Assembly: GCA_023667345.1 (NCBI GenBank)
Contig: JAMPAF010000001.1
Location: 1 to 64,000 of the forward strand
Reading direction: 5' to 3'
Length of the DNA stretch: 64,000 nt
Origin: Clostridiales bacterium
Lineage (GTDB): Bacteria; Bacillota; Clostridia; Christensenellales; Borkfalkiaceae
In this document: positions 52,115-60,071 of the stretch, one piece after another
How the letters are laid out: each line of letters starts with the position of its first letter
Position numbering within the stretch: position 1 is the stretch's first letter
Translations under genes and position numbers: made by a program
Notes under the pieces: model-generated
Told to the model about the DNA's origin: nothing
What the model saw: only the letters and a program-made list of their open reading frames with translations
The model's database searches: none

Positions 52115-52819
52115 TCAACCGGCATTAAATAATTCAATCACCGTGTTTATCGGTATACAGTATACTATGCCGTAGATAACGTTGCCCGAATTGTCCTTTG
52201 TGCGGAAAGTCGTAATGCCCACAAGCTCGCCCGCCGCATTTAAAAGCGCGCCGCCGCTGTTGCCCGCCGCTATCGTCAAATCGCACTGAATAACGCTGCG
52301 CACCGCGCCGTCAAGTTCAACGTTAATCAACGGAATACTTACTATCCCTTCGAATATGCCTATGCCGTAATTAGAAGCGTTGCCGACCGCATAAACCCTT
52401 TGCCCCGCTTTAAGACTGTCCGAGTTGCCCGTATTTACGGGCTTAATGTTCAGCCCCGCCACGTCTTTAAGCTTTAAAAACGCGATATCCTTTTCGGAAT
52501 CAAACTTTTCGAGCGTTACCTCTCTGTAATTATTCTCGTACGAAAAGCGGATATAGTAACTATCGAAAGTGTTTACGACGTTAAGGCGGGTATACGTTAC
52601 AACGTGAGCGTTTGTTACAAGCTCGCCGCTCTTTGAAATAATTTCCGCGGTGCCGAAGCTTTCGCCTACACCCTCGCTTACAGCCTTAACCTCTACAACG
52701 TTGTATACACATTGATTATAAATATCGGTTGCGGAAAGCGACTGCTTTCCGCAACCTGCAAACGCGAAGCATATTGCCGCAATCGGCAAAAATATTAAAA
52801 TTGCAATTCTCTTTTTCAT
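52115..52819 (-). CDS. HtrA-like S1C serine protease lipoprotein without PDZ
   Basis: 234 aa. Signal peptide and lipobox F-A-G-C (Cys22). A trypsin-like domain carries the triad: His in TNAHVVTY (about 75), Asp in EKDIAFLKL (about 114) and Ser in AAGNSGGALLN (about 190). The PDZ domain usual in HtrA is missing and the protein stops right after the protease. It is the last gene of the AT-rich six-gene operon, 8 bases after the frameshifted lipoprotein. Role could be cleavage of exported proteins of the operon; this is inference. Confidence 0.88.
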   Translation of the reverse strand: MKKRIAILIFLPIAAICFAFAGCGKQSLSATDIYNQCVYNVVEVKAVSEGVGESFGTAEIISKSGELVTNAHVVTYTRLNVVNTFDSYYIRFSYENNYREVTLEKFDSEKDIAFLKLKDVAGLNIKPVNTGNSDSLKAGQRVYAVGNASNYGIGIFEGIVSIPLINVELDGAVRSVIQCDLTIAAGNSGGALLNAAGELVGITTFRTKDNSGNVIYGIVYCIPINTVIELFNAG

Positions 52820-52827
52820 TTGAATTT

Positions 52828-53088
52828 TTACAGCGTTGGTTTAATGATTAAATTCAGCCTTTTGGTCGTTCGATTTATAATACAACGCACCTTCGCGGGA
52901 ATAGAACGTTGAATTTTCCTCACCGCAACGAAAGCTTTGTCTGAATGAGTGTTGTAATAAACCAGAACGCCGTCGTCGGTGGTTACTGAGTTTTTATAAT
53001 ACAACGAACTATCGCACCCGCCGAACATAGCCGCCGAGCAAACCGCAATCGCTATTATTCCTGCCAACAACAATGATTTTCTTTTCAT
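52828..53088 (-). pseudogene. Small lipoprotein with probable frameshift
   Basis: The 86-aa frame has a signal peptide and lipobox F-G-G-C, then SLYYKNSVTT and VLVYYNTHSD. From about residue 57 the open frame becomes basic and unlike the rest (RKIQRSIPAKVRCIINR). The +1-shifted reading continues naturally: ...EENSTFYSREGALYYKSND..., ending with a stop at 52841-52843. The ALYYKSND there mirrors SLYYKNSV and VLVYYNTH. So a one-base change near 52920-52930 is likely, either real, programmed or an assembly error. It lies 9 and 8 bases from its operon neighbours. Function unknown. Confidence 0.55.
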
Positions 53089-53097
53089 AAAAGATAT

Positions 53098-53535
53098 TTA
53101 CTTTTCTCTATTTAATGTAGATAAATCGTCTACACCGTAAAACTTTTTGAAATAGTCAGTAAAAAACTTTTGCCCTTCGGTTAATCCCTCGATTATAGTT
53201 TTTACCCTGAACTTTTCCAAACCGTGCTCTAACGTAAGTAAGTATTTATGAAAAATTTTACTGCATTTTTTTGGGTATAGGGGATACAGACATTCCGCCG
53301 TGCGCTCCGCAACGGCAACGTTCGGGCTATCCAATAAGCATATAAAATCTTCGGGCGCATTGGTAAAAAGCTGTTTTGCCAATGAAAACAACTTCTTACC
53401 CAATGCAACGCTTCTCTTTGCGTCCTCTTTCGAGCAGTTAATTATACTTTCTAACTTATCGTAAGTAAATAAAGCTTCGGCACATTCTATATATTCTTGA
53501 ATTTTGCCGTCGGTATCAAATTGCATAAATTTCAT
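53098..53535 (-). CDS. DUF2019-like helical protein, candidate immunity gene
   Basis: 145 aa, no signal peptide, predicted all-helical. The second half, AERTAECLYPLYPKKCSKIFHKYLLTLEHGLEKFRVKTIIEGLTEGQ, has the HEAT-like pattern of DUF2019 proteins. Such cytosolic helical proteins often accompany toxins as inhibitors, but no direct evidence exists here. It starts three bases after the stop of the 37-codon ORF (ATAAATG), consistent with coupled translation. Confidence 0.6.
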   Translation of the reverse strand: MKFMQFDTDGKIQEYIECAEALFTYDKLESIINCSKEDAKRSVALGKKLFSLAKQLFTNAPEDFICLLDSPNVAVAERTAECLYPLYPKKCSKIFHKYLLTLEHGLEKFRVKTIIEGLTEGQKFFTDYFKKFYGVDDLSTLNREK

Positions 53536-53538
53536 TTA

Positions 53539-53652
53539 TCAGAGCCAAATTATTTTTTCACCCAACTGTTCGGCAAACATTTTTAAGACCTCTAACCCCT
53601 TAGCATATTGCTGTTCATAGGGCAATGAATTTATATACTGTCTAAAATTCAT
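53539..53652 (-). CDS. 37-codon ORF in the toxin-like operon
   Basis: MNFRQYINSLPYEQQYAKGL opens a 37-aa amphipathic helical peptide, ending GEKIIWL. Nine bases after the 160-aa gene and three before the DUF2019-like gene. There is no clear Shine-Dalgarno site. It may be a real small gene or the detached N-terminus of another family member; both are possible. Confidence 0.45.
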   Translation of the reverse strand: MNFRQYINSLPYEQQYAKGLEVLKMFAEQLGEKIIWL

Positions 53653-53661
53653 GCTGTAAAT

Positions 53662-54144
53662 TTATTTAATATACGTGATAATAATACCTTGCAAATAATT
53701 ATCATCATCTAATTGTATAAATAAATTTTCAAATATGCGATATGACGTCTGTTTTATTTCCACTTCGCCAAACCACATAACGCCTTTATCTTTATCGTAT
53801 TTACATTTATTCATTTTGATTGATATACGCCAACCGCAGCCTTTTAATAAATTCTCTGATATATCCGCATAAATAATACAATCTATAATCTCTTTTGGAA
53901 ATTCAAGCTGAGCATTGATTATATCATTATTGGAACATAATCCACTAAAATCAACCAAACATTTATTATCTAAGTCAATATCAAAGCACAAATAACTATC
54001 CTGCAAATACAATGAAAAGCCTCCGCCCTGACTACGGGTGCCGAACAAGCCGTCTTCGACATATGTTATTTTATTACGATGTAAATTCGCCATTTCTTCT
54101 GAAAGCGCATCATTTTTAACTTTGAATTTAACTTTGTGATACAT
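53662..54144 (-). CDS. Unknown protein, candidate immunity partner of the toxin-like gene
   Basis: 160 aa, no signal peptide. Mixed beta/alpha with YLCFDIDLDNKCLVDFSG and EVEIKQTSYRIFENLFIQLDDD; no family recognised. It starts 14 bases after the toxin-like gene stop, with a GAGGT site, the usual place for an immunity gene. AT-rich with neighbour-unlike codon use. Confidence 0.55.
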   Translation of the reverse strand: MYHKVKFKVKNDALSEEMANLHRNKITYVEDGLFGTRSQGGGFSLYLQDSYLCFDIDLDNKCLVDFSGLCSNNDIINAQLEFPKEIIDCIIYADISENLLKGCGWRISIKMNKCKYDKDKGVMWFGEVEIKQTSYRIFENLFIQLDDDNYLQGIIITYIK

Positions 54145-54158
54145 ATATACCTCAATTA

Positions 54159-55295
54159 TTATGTAAAAAACAGAAAATGTGCAATTGATTTGTTTATCGG
54201 GTCAATAACTAATTCCCATTTTCCACAAGTAGAATTATATGCTCCTTCAACTACCCATTTTAAATATCCATTTTGCTCAACAATAGGTGATTTAGCCTGC
54301 ATTATTTCTTTTGATATTGTATTATAATAATCATAATATTTTCTATAAGTTGCACTATTCGGGTCAAGATAACCCTTATTAATTAAAGAGTCTTTTACCC
54401 CGAGTTCACCTTTATTTGCAGCATTTATTAAATCGTCAATTTGACTTGTTCCCGTGGTATTATTAGTTGTCACCGTTGAAACTGAAGCTGTTGAGGAACC
54501 CGCCCCCATCATAGTGCCGACACCCCAACCTGTTACAGCGCCTAACGCGCCTCCGATAACTATACCACCAACTATCCAACGCCAATCCAGTTTACCATAC
54601 TCTGAATAGGAAATCAAGCCCCCGGCAACACCTCCAACTACGGCACCAGCAACAGCACCAGCAGCGATTACCGCCGCCATACCCGCACCTGCGGTAGCAA
54701 CCACAACTGCCGCAACAGCTGCTACCGCAACGACTGCAACAACAGCAACAACAATCTTTTTAAAAAGCCGAGAAAACCAACCACAATTTTGAATCAAACC
54801 TGCTTCCTGCATTTCACTTAAGAAAACAGTTTCACCATCAATATTCATTAAGGCATCAATATTGCCTTCCGAGTTTATAAAAGCATAACCACTTAATCTA
54901 TCAATTTCAATTTCGCCTTTTTCATTATGCATTTCTGCGGACAATGTTACAACATTACTTTCTGTATCATAAGAAAAATTGTATTTGACTTTGCAAATTT
55001 GAATTTCATTTAAATCATTTTCACTTATATTGTCTATTTCGGAAAATAAATTAACGTCAAGCGTTTTATATCCTTCAAAACAAATAGTGCTTCCTACCTC
55101 TTTTAACTCCGCATCCTCAAATTCGGACAAAATACTTTGCGAATCAATTTTTGAATCAGACAAAGTCATTGTCCTTATAGATGCAAAAGAAACATCTTCC
55201 TTTTTAGTACTGTTACTCACTGCTGCAATGAACAACATAACACAGCTGAGTATAAATGCAATTACACTCGTGAAAATCTTTGTTCTCATTTTCAT
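54159..55295 (-). CDS. Secreted glycine-rich protein with toxin-like C-terminal domain
   Basis: 378 aa. Signal-peptide-like N-terminus (about 1-26), then an extracytoplasmic domain (about 30-165). A long Gly/Ala/Val hydrophobic region (about 181-229 and 241-262, with GAVAGAVVGGVAGG and GWGVGTMMGAG) recalls the glycine-zipper membrane-insertion segments of bacteriocins and polymorphic toxins. A Ser/Thr linker (about 266-284) precedes a C-terminal domain of about 95 residues (285-378) with GYLKWVVEGAYN and GKWELVIDPINKSIAHFLF, a pattern seen at the ends of several secreted-toxin domains. GGAGGA site; promoter TTGCCA-N18-TATAAT. First gene of the six-gene operon. Toxin function is inference. Confidence 0.6.
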   Translation of the reverse strand: MKMRTKIFTSVIAFILSCVMLFIAAVSNSTKKEDVSFASIRTMTLSDSKIDSQSILSEFEDAELKEVGSTICFEGYKTLDVNLFSEIDNISENDLNEIQICKVKYNFSYDTESNVVTLSAEMHNEKGEIEIDRLSGYAFINSEGNIDALMNIDGETVFLSEMQEAGLIQNCGWFSRLFKKIVVAVVAVVAVAAVAAVVVATAGAGMAAVIAAGAVAGAVVGGVAGGLISYSEYGKLDWRWIVGGIVIGGALGAVTGWGVGTMMGAGSSTASVSTVTTNNTTGTSQIDDLINAANKGELGVKDSLINKGYLDPNSATYRKYYDYYNTISKEIMQAKSPIVEQNGYLKWVVEGAYNSTCGKWELVIDPINKSIAHFLFFT

Positions 55296-55327
55296 AAAAA
55301 CATTCCTCCATTGTAAATTTCGCCTTG

Positions 55328-55357
55328 ATTATAAAACGCAATCGGCGAAAATGGCAA
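55328..55357 (-). promoter_or_regulatory. Promoter of the toxin-like operon
   Basis: Minus strand TTGCCA (55352-55357), N18, TATAAT (55328-55333). Confidence 0.65.
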
Positions 55358-55374
55358 CGGAATGATTTAGTCAT

Positions 55375-55448
55375 TTTTGAAACAAGTGTCCCTATTTTGA
55401 AACACTGCTTTGTCCCAATTTTGAAACACGTGTGCCAAAATTGAAACA
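55375..55448. promoter_or_regulatory. Four phased TTTTGAAACA iterons
   Basis: TTTTGAAACA at 55375-55384, 55395-55404 and 55419-55428, and AATTGAAACA at 55439-55448, spaced 20, 24 and 20 bases (two helix turns each). Copies are followed by GTGTCCC-like half sites. The array fills the space between the divergent toxin-like and XRE promoters. Confidence 0.7.
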
Positions 55449-55452
55449 ACTA

Positions 55453-55481
55453 TTGCAAAAATTAAAAAGCTGTATTAAAAT
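55453..55481 (+). promoter_or_regulatory. Promoter of the membrane XRE operon
   Basis: TTGCAA (55453-55458), N17, TAAAAT (55476-55481), next to the fourth iteron. An AGAGAGG site precedes the ATG at 55506. Confidence 0.7.
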
Positions 55482-55505
55482 GTTAGTCAAAGAGAGGCAT
55501 TACGA

Positions 55506-56108
55506 ATGATTGACGGACAATTTTTAAAGAAACTGCGTGAAGAACGCAAATTATCTGTCAGAGCTTTTGCGAAAGCGGTGAATTCTTCCCCGTCTTCTGT
55601 TTCAAGGTGGGAAAACCAGAACGCTCTTGCCGATTTCGACAGCATTAACCGCGTTGCAAATGTCTTAGGCGTAAGCGTAAATTATTTATTGACGGGCGGA
55701 CAGGGCGAAACCGCCGCTACGGCGGATGATGAGGAAACAGAAACCGTTTCCGAGACCGAGCCCATAGCCGCACCCGAAACCGAAGCGACAACCGAGACCG
55801 AAACGGAAACCTTAGCCGAACCCGAACCTGTCCCCGAAGAAAAGCCCGCCAAAAAGCAGTTGAGTTTAGTAAAAGTAGGTTTAATTTCCGCGGGCAGTTC
55901 GCTGTCCTTTTTTGTTATTTTAACGGCTTTAATCGTCGTTTGCGTATATTTTCAGCCTGTCGATACAGACGGCGGCGAGGTACATGTTTGGTTATACACC
56001 ACCGAAGAAATTTTCGTTATTATCGCCATTGTCGTTTTGTGCGTTGCAGTAAGCACCGCCGCCACCGTTTCAATTTGCTACATTATAAGAAAAAGGAGAA
56101 ACAAATGA
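55506..56108 (+). CDS. Membrane-anchored XRE family regulator
   Basis: 200 aa. The N-terminal HTH (about 1-65) contains LRERKLSVRAFAKAVNSSP-like residues and SSVSRWENQNALADFDSI. An acidic Glu/Thr/Pro linker with about ten ETE/EPE repeats (about 72-118) follows, then two membrane helices (about 124-150 and 165-190). Such layouts couple an envelope signal to transcription. It overlaps the next gene by ATGA. Likely binds the iterons upstream; this is inference. Confidence 0.82.
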   Translation: MIDGQFLKKLREERKLSVRAFAKAVNSSPSSVSRWENQNALADFDSINRVANVLGVSVNYLLTGGQGETAATADDEETETVSETEPIAAPETEATTETETETLAEPEPVPEEKPAKKQLSLVKVGLISAGSSLSFFVILTALIVVCVYFQPVDTDGGEVHVWLYTTEEIFVIIAIVVLCVAVSTAATVSICYIIRKRRNK

Positions 56109-56581
56109 AAAAAATTTTACTCACAGCACTTATTCTTTCAAGCTTATGCTTATCCTCTTTCGGCGCGGTTAGCGTATACGCTTCTCCGAACGGCGATAAC
56201 AGCCCGCACGTCGAAACTAATGCAACCGAAGATACGGCAAGCCCGTACCTTTTAACTAAAATGTCCATAAAAACGCGCGCAGATTCCGAGTATGTTTACG
56301 CTGTTGCGAAAAACACGTTTACGCTGTTTATTTCCACCGTTCCCGTGGATATATATCTCTACTCTTCGGTTACCTATACGGACGATATTTCCCAAATGAC
56401 CTTGGAAGCAACGGCTCATACGGGCGACTTGGACGTAAACAAGGAAATTACCTGTAAAGCCCTGCACACCGAGCAAAAGTATTGGGTTGCCCACTGCGTT
56501 TTCAAAACGGACAGCAAGACCAAAACCGCAACCTCTTACCCCGTTTTATATTCGGTAGAGGGCAAAGTTATAAGCAACTGA
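56105..56581 (+). CDS. Small exported protein paired with the membrane XRE
   Basis: 158 aa. N-terminal signal peptide with AxA-type cleavage near SVYA-S (about 26); no lipobox. Mature part beta-rich (SVTYTDDISQMTLEATAHTG...). The ATG at 56105 overlaps the previous stop as ATGA; the longer frame upstream is a shadow. Possibly the ligand or cell-wall sensor for the XRE partner. Family not recognised. Confidence 0.7.
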   Translation: MKKILLTALILSSLCLSSFGAVSVYASPNGDNSPHVETNATEDTASPYLLTKMSIKTRADSEYVYAVAKNTFTLFISTVPVDIYLYSSVTYTDDISQMTLEATAHTGDLDVNKEITCKALHTEQKYWVAHCVFKTDSKTKTATSYPVLYSVEGKVISN

Positions 56582-56582
56582 T

Positions 56583-57833
56583 TTATCTCACGCAATCGGC
56601 GTACAGGGGGAACGCTTTGCACAGCGCCGCAACCTCTGCGGTGACGTGCGCGTAAGCCTCTTCCTTTTTATCTATAATTTCGGCGATAAGCCGTGCAATC
56701 TTTCTTGCCTCGGGCTCTTTCATCCCGCGCGAGGTCATTGCCGGCGTGCCTATCCTTATACCGCTCGTCACGAAAGGTTTCTGCGTGTCGAACGGTATTG
56801 CATTTTTGTTGACGGTTATATGCACCTCGTCGAGCATATGTTCGAGCTCTTTGCCCGTCATACCCTTGTCGGTAAGGTTCAATAAAATAAGGTGGTTGTC
56901 GGTTCCGCCCGAAACCATTTTTACGCCGAGTTTGTTAAACTCATCCGCCATTGCCGCCGCGTTTTTAACTATTTGCTTTTGATATTGCTTGAATTCGGGC
57001 TGCAACGCTTCCTTAAACGCCACCGCCTTTGCCGCGATTATGTGCATTAAAGGTCCGCCCTGAATACCGGGGAACACGGCTTTGTCTATCGCCTTGCCGT
57101 ACTCTTCCCTGCACATGATAACGCCGCCGCGCGGTCCGCGCAAAGTCTTGTGGGTTGTGGTCGTAACAAAGTCGGCATAGGGAACGGGCGAGGGGTGCAG
57201 ACCCGCCGCAACCAAGCCCGCGATATGGGCGATATCCACCATCATCAACGCGCCGACCTTATCGCAGATTTCGCGTATGCGCTTGAAGTCGATTACCCTC
57301 GGGTACGCGCTCGCGCCCGAAACTATCATTTTGGGCTTACATTCAAGCGCGGTTTTTTCCATTTCGTCGTAGTCGATTACCTGCTTGTCCTCGCTTACGC
57401 CGTAGGGCACGATATTGAAATATTTGCCCGAAATGTTGACGGGCGAGCCGTGCGAGAGGTGACCGCCGTGCGCGAGGTTCATGCCCATAACCGTGTCGCC
57501 GGGCTGCAACATTGCAAAGAACACGGCGAGGTTCGCGCTCGCGCCCGAGTGGGGCTGAACGTTGCAGTATTCACAGCCGAAGAGCTGTTTTATGCGGTCG
57601 CGCGCCAAATCCTCGGCGATATCGACGAACTGACAGCCGCCGTAGTAGCGGTGCGCGGGATAGCCCTCGGCATACTTGTTTGTCAAGTGACTGCCCGCCG
57701 CGGCGAGCACCGCGGGGGAGACGAAATTTTCGCTGGCGATAAGCTCGATATTGCCCTGCTGGCGGGCAAGTTCGAGTTTTAATGCTTCGGCTATTTCGGG
57801 GTCGGTCTGTTCTATCAAGGATATATCAATCAT
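56583..57833 (-). CDS. glyA: Serine hydroxymethyltransferase
   Basis: 416 aa. Interconverts serine and glycine with tetrahydrofolate and PLP. PLP-lysine in [15 protein letters not shown] (about 223-237), [13 protein letters not shown] (about 53-65) and [12 protein letters not shown] (about 172-183) are standard. GGAG site. Its stop is one base from the stop of the convergent 56105 gene, with no terminator between. Confidence 0.97.
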   Translation of the reverse strand: MIDISLIEQTDPEIAEALKLELARQQGNIELIASENFVSPAVLAAAGSHLTNKYAEGYPAHRYYGGCQFVDIAEDLARDRIKQLFGCEYCNVQPHSGASANLAVFFAMLQPGDTVMGMNLAHGGHLSHGSPVNISGKYFNIVPYGVSEDKQVIDYDEMEKTALECKPKMIVSGASAYPRVIDFKRIREICDKVGALMMVDIAHIAGLVAAGLHPSPVPYADFVTTTTHKTLRGPRGGVIMCREEYGKAIDKAVFPGIQGGPLMHIIAAKAVAFKEALQPEFKQYQKQIVKNAAAMADEFNKLGVKMVSGGTDNHLILLNLTDKGMTGKELEHMLDEVHITVNKNAIPFDTQKPFVTSGIRIGTPAMTSRGMKEPEARKIARLIAEIIDKKEEAYAHVTAEVAALCKAFPLYADCVR

Positions 57834-57866
57834 AATGAACTCCGTAAAATTAATAATTATGCAATA

Positions 57867-57895
57867 ATTGTAGCATATAATTTATAAATAATCAA
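57867..57895 (-). promoter_or_regulatory. Promoter of glyA
   Basis: Minus strand TTGATT (57890-57895), N17, TACAAT (57867-57872). Confidence 0.7.
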
Positions 57896-57955
57896 TTATT
57901 TGAATAAAAAAGTTGCGGATGAGGGGAAAATTTCCGCGACAGAGTGTCGGATTAC

Positions 57956-58152
57956 TTGTCATTGCGAGGGCTTGTAAAGCCCGTGGCAATCTGGATTTAC
58001 GAAGTCAACGCAAGTCACCTCAATTTGCGTTTTGCTGCGGTAAAGTTTATTTTGCACGGAAAAGGACGCGCAAAAAGATTATCACGTCGCAAACGGCTAA
58101 ATTCTATTGCATTTCAAATTAGACCGCAATGCCGCTTGCTCCTCATAATGAC
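57956..58152. repeat. Dispersed CATTGCGAGG/GCAATC repeat, copy with long middle
   Basis: TGTCATTGCGAGGGCTTGT ... GGCAATCTGGATTTACG ... CTCATAATGACGGG. Fills the kduD-glyA gap (343 bases) with no ORF. Confidence 0.65.
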
Positions 58153-58176
58153 GGGTAACAAATTTTCGTGAACGGC

Positions 58177-58932
58177 TCACCGCCCCAGCCAGCCGCCGTC
58201 TACCGCCAAAGTAAATCCGTTTACGTAGTCCGAAGCCGCGCTTGCAAGGTATACCGCCGCGCCCTCCAAATCGGCGGGCGTGCCCCATCTGCCCGCGGGT
58301 ATGCGCGCCAAAATGTCCGCCGACCGCTCCTCGTCCTGCCTAAGCTGCTGCGTGTTGTTGGTCGCCATATAGCCGGGCGCGATTGCGTTCACGTTTATGC
58401 CGTACTTCGCCCACTCGTTGGAAAGGGTCATCGTAATGCCCTTTATTGCCGATTTGCTCGCCGTGTACGAGGGCACGCGTATGCCGCCCTGATAGGAGAG
58501 CATAGAGGCGATATTGATTATTTTGCCGCCCCCGCCCTGCTTTATAAACTGCTTCGCAACGGCTTGCGTTAAGAAGAAAACCGTCTTTAAATTTACGTTT
58601 AAAACGCTGTCCCAGTTCTCTTCGGAAAACTCTATACTGTCCTGCCGCTTGATTATCCCCGCGTTGTTGACGAGAATATCTATCCGACCGTAGCGGGCGA
58701 GCGTCTTTTCTATCACCTCGGGGATAACCTCGCAAGATGACAGGTCTGCGATTACGTTGTAAAAGTTTTCGCTGCCGATAATCTCTTCCGTTTCGGTTGA
58801 CGGTCTGCGGGAGACGCCCACCACCTTTGCGCCCGCCTCGGCGTACGCGCGGCAGATGCCCTGCCCGAGCCCCGTGTTGGACCCCGTGACGATTGCCACT
58901 TTGCCCTTTAAGCTGAATAAATCGAGTATCAT
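58177..58932 (-). CDS. kduD: 2-dehydro-3-deoxy-D-gluconate 5-dehydrogenase KduD (SDR)
   Basis: 251 aa short-chain dehydrogenase; reduces 2,5-diketo-3-deoxygluconate to KDG, completing the unsaturated-uronate route after KduI. Cofactor motif TGSNTGLGQG (about 16-25), NNAG (about 88-91), catalytic Tyr/Lys in SYTASKSA (about 155-162). GGGGTGA site. It lies apart from kduI by about 11 kb. Confidence 0.93.
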   Translation of the reverse strand: MILDLFSLKGKVAIVTGSNTGLGQGICRAYAEAGAKVVGVSRRPSTETEEIIGSENFYNVIADLSSCEVIPEVIEKTLARYGRIDILVNNAGIIKRQDSIEFSEENWDSVLNVNLKTVFFLTQAVAKQFIKQGGGGKIINIASMLSYQGGIRVPSYTASKSAIKGITMTLSNEWAKYGINVNAIAPGYMATNNTQQLRQDEERSADILARIPAGRWGTPADLEGAAVYLASAASDYVNGFTLAVDGGWLGR

Positions 58933-59009
58933 AAATTCACCCCTTATTTTAATTATGAATTAAGAATGCAGAATTAAGAATTCGGAATTCGGAATTGAGG
59001 TCGGAATAA

Positions 59010-59131
59010 TCAACCTCTATCCCCTCTTCGAGGTACTTTCCCCTTCAAAGGGGAAAGCAAGATTTCCGCGCAACCCCTCGCCTTCCACTTTGAAGGGGAA
59101 GGTGGCTGCGTAGCAGACGAAAGAGGTTGAT
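59010..59131. repeat. CCTC/GAGGGG palindromic repeat
   Basis: AACCTCTATCCCCTCTTCG and GAAGGTGGCTGCGTAGCAG modules facing each other, with GAATT micro-repeats on both sides (58954-58997 and 59152-59204). Same type at 61809-61937. Confidence 0.7.
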
Positions 59132-59194
59132 TCTATTAAATCTTTACCGCAATTCTACATTCTTAATTCTGAATTCCGCATTGCGCATTGCTAA

Positions 59195-60049
59195 TTACGC
59201 ATTGAATTTGACCGTTTCGCCGCTTGCGATTTCGTACGTTTTGCCGCGGAGTTCTATCCACACGCTCTGCGCCGACGGATTAAAAACCCTTTCGCCGTCG
59301 AAGGAAAACACAAGGCGTTCATACGCCCGCACGTAGTCGTAAATTTCTATGTTGGTCGCAAGCCAGATATCGCCCTTATTTTCCGCGGCGCGCTTGCCCA
59401 AATTTTCGATTATATCCCAGTTATTATCGTCGTCGAACTCGTACGAGTGCCCCCAAACATAGAACAGCCAGCTTTCGCGGTGCTTGAATTCTTTAAGGGG
59501 CGAGCCGCCGAAAAATTTGTCGGCAAGGGGCAAAAGCTCCTTTTCGGTATGGTGGCAGGTAGGGTTGAGTTCCAGCCAGTCCGTAGGAACCGTGAAGGCG
59601 TACGTTGAGTGCGTAGTTCGGGCATATGCCGCGCCCAAATCGCTTAAAACCCGCTTTATATCCCCGTTATAACCGCCGTACGCGTACGCCCAGCCGCGCA
59701 CTATGCAACCGAACTTTTCCTCTAAATACGCGCGGTTGTCCGCCGCTTCCTTGACCGCCTCGCAAAGGGGCACCTTGTCCATAAAAATGTGACGTGCGCC
59801 GTGCATGGCTATCTCCTGCCCGCACCCTTTAAAGGCGTTGAAAGTGCCCTCTTCGTCCATTCTGCCGTGCCAGTTTTCGCAGTCGAACAGCTTGGAATTC
59901 AAATTGAACGTACCCTTTAAGCCGTACTTTTCGAACACCTTTAAAAGCTTTATATCTGCTTTCACGCCGTCGTCGTACGAAAAGGTCAACGCCTTGCATT
60001 TCCCCTCGGGAAAACGCATATATTTTTCCTCGAACATCTGTCTGAACAT
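59195..60049 (-). CDS. Polysaccharide deacetylase family protein (CE4-like)
   Basis: 284 aa, without signal peptide. NodB-fold motifs ALTFSYDDGVKADI (about 20-33, metal Asp pair) and QEIAMHGARHIF (about 78-89, metal histidines). The C-terminal ELRGKTYEIASGE is beta-rich. Removes acyl groups from polysaccharide or sugar. AAGGGGGT precedes the ATG at 60049; a second ATG at 60019 has GAGG and fits the usual RFPEG family start, so either is possible. Upstream 22 bases is the MATE gene. Confidence 0.82.
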   Translation of the reverse strand: MFRQMFEEKYMRFPEGKCKALTFSYDDGVKADIKLLKVFEKYGLKGTFNLNSKLFDCENWHGRMDEEGTFNAFKGCGQEIAMHGARHIFMDKVPLCEAVKEAADNRAYLEEKFGCIVRGWAYAYGGYNGDIKRVLSDLGAAYARTTHSTYAFTVPTDWLELNPTCHHTEKELLPLADKFFGGSPLKEFKHRESWLFYVWGHSYEFDDDNNWDIIENLGKRAAENKGDIWLATNIEIYDYVRAYERLVFSFDGERVFNPSAQSVWIELRGKTYEIASGETVKFNA

Positions 60050-60071
60050 GCGGTTACCCCCTTAATATGCC

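Noticed and set aside
53539..53652. 37-codon ORF as the true N-terminus of the DUF2019-like protein by frameshift
   Set aside because: It is separated by its own stop and three bases, and the 145-aa protein starts with a plausible ATG; a fusion cannot be supported from sequence alone.
55375..55448. Short direct repeats as a CRISPR array
   Set aside because: Repeat unit is only 10 bases with 10-14-base gaps, no cas genes; better explained as operator iterons.
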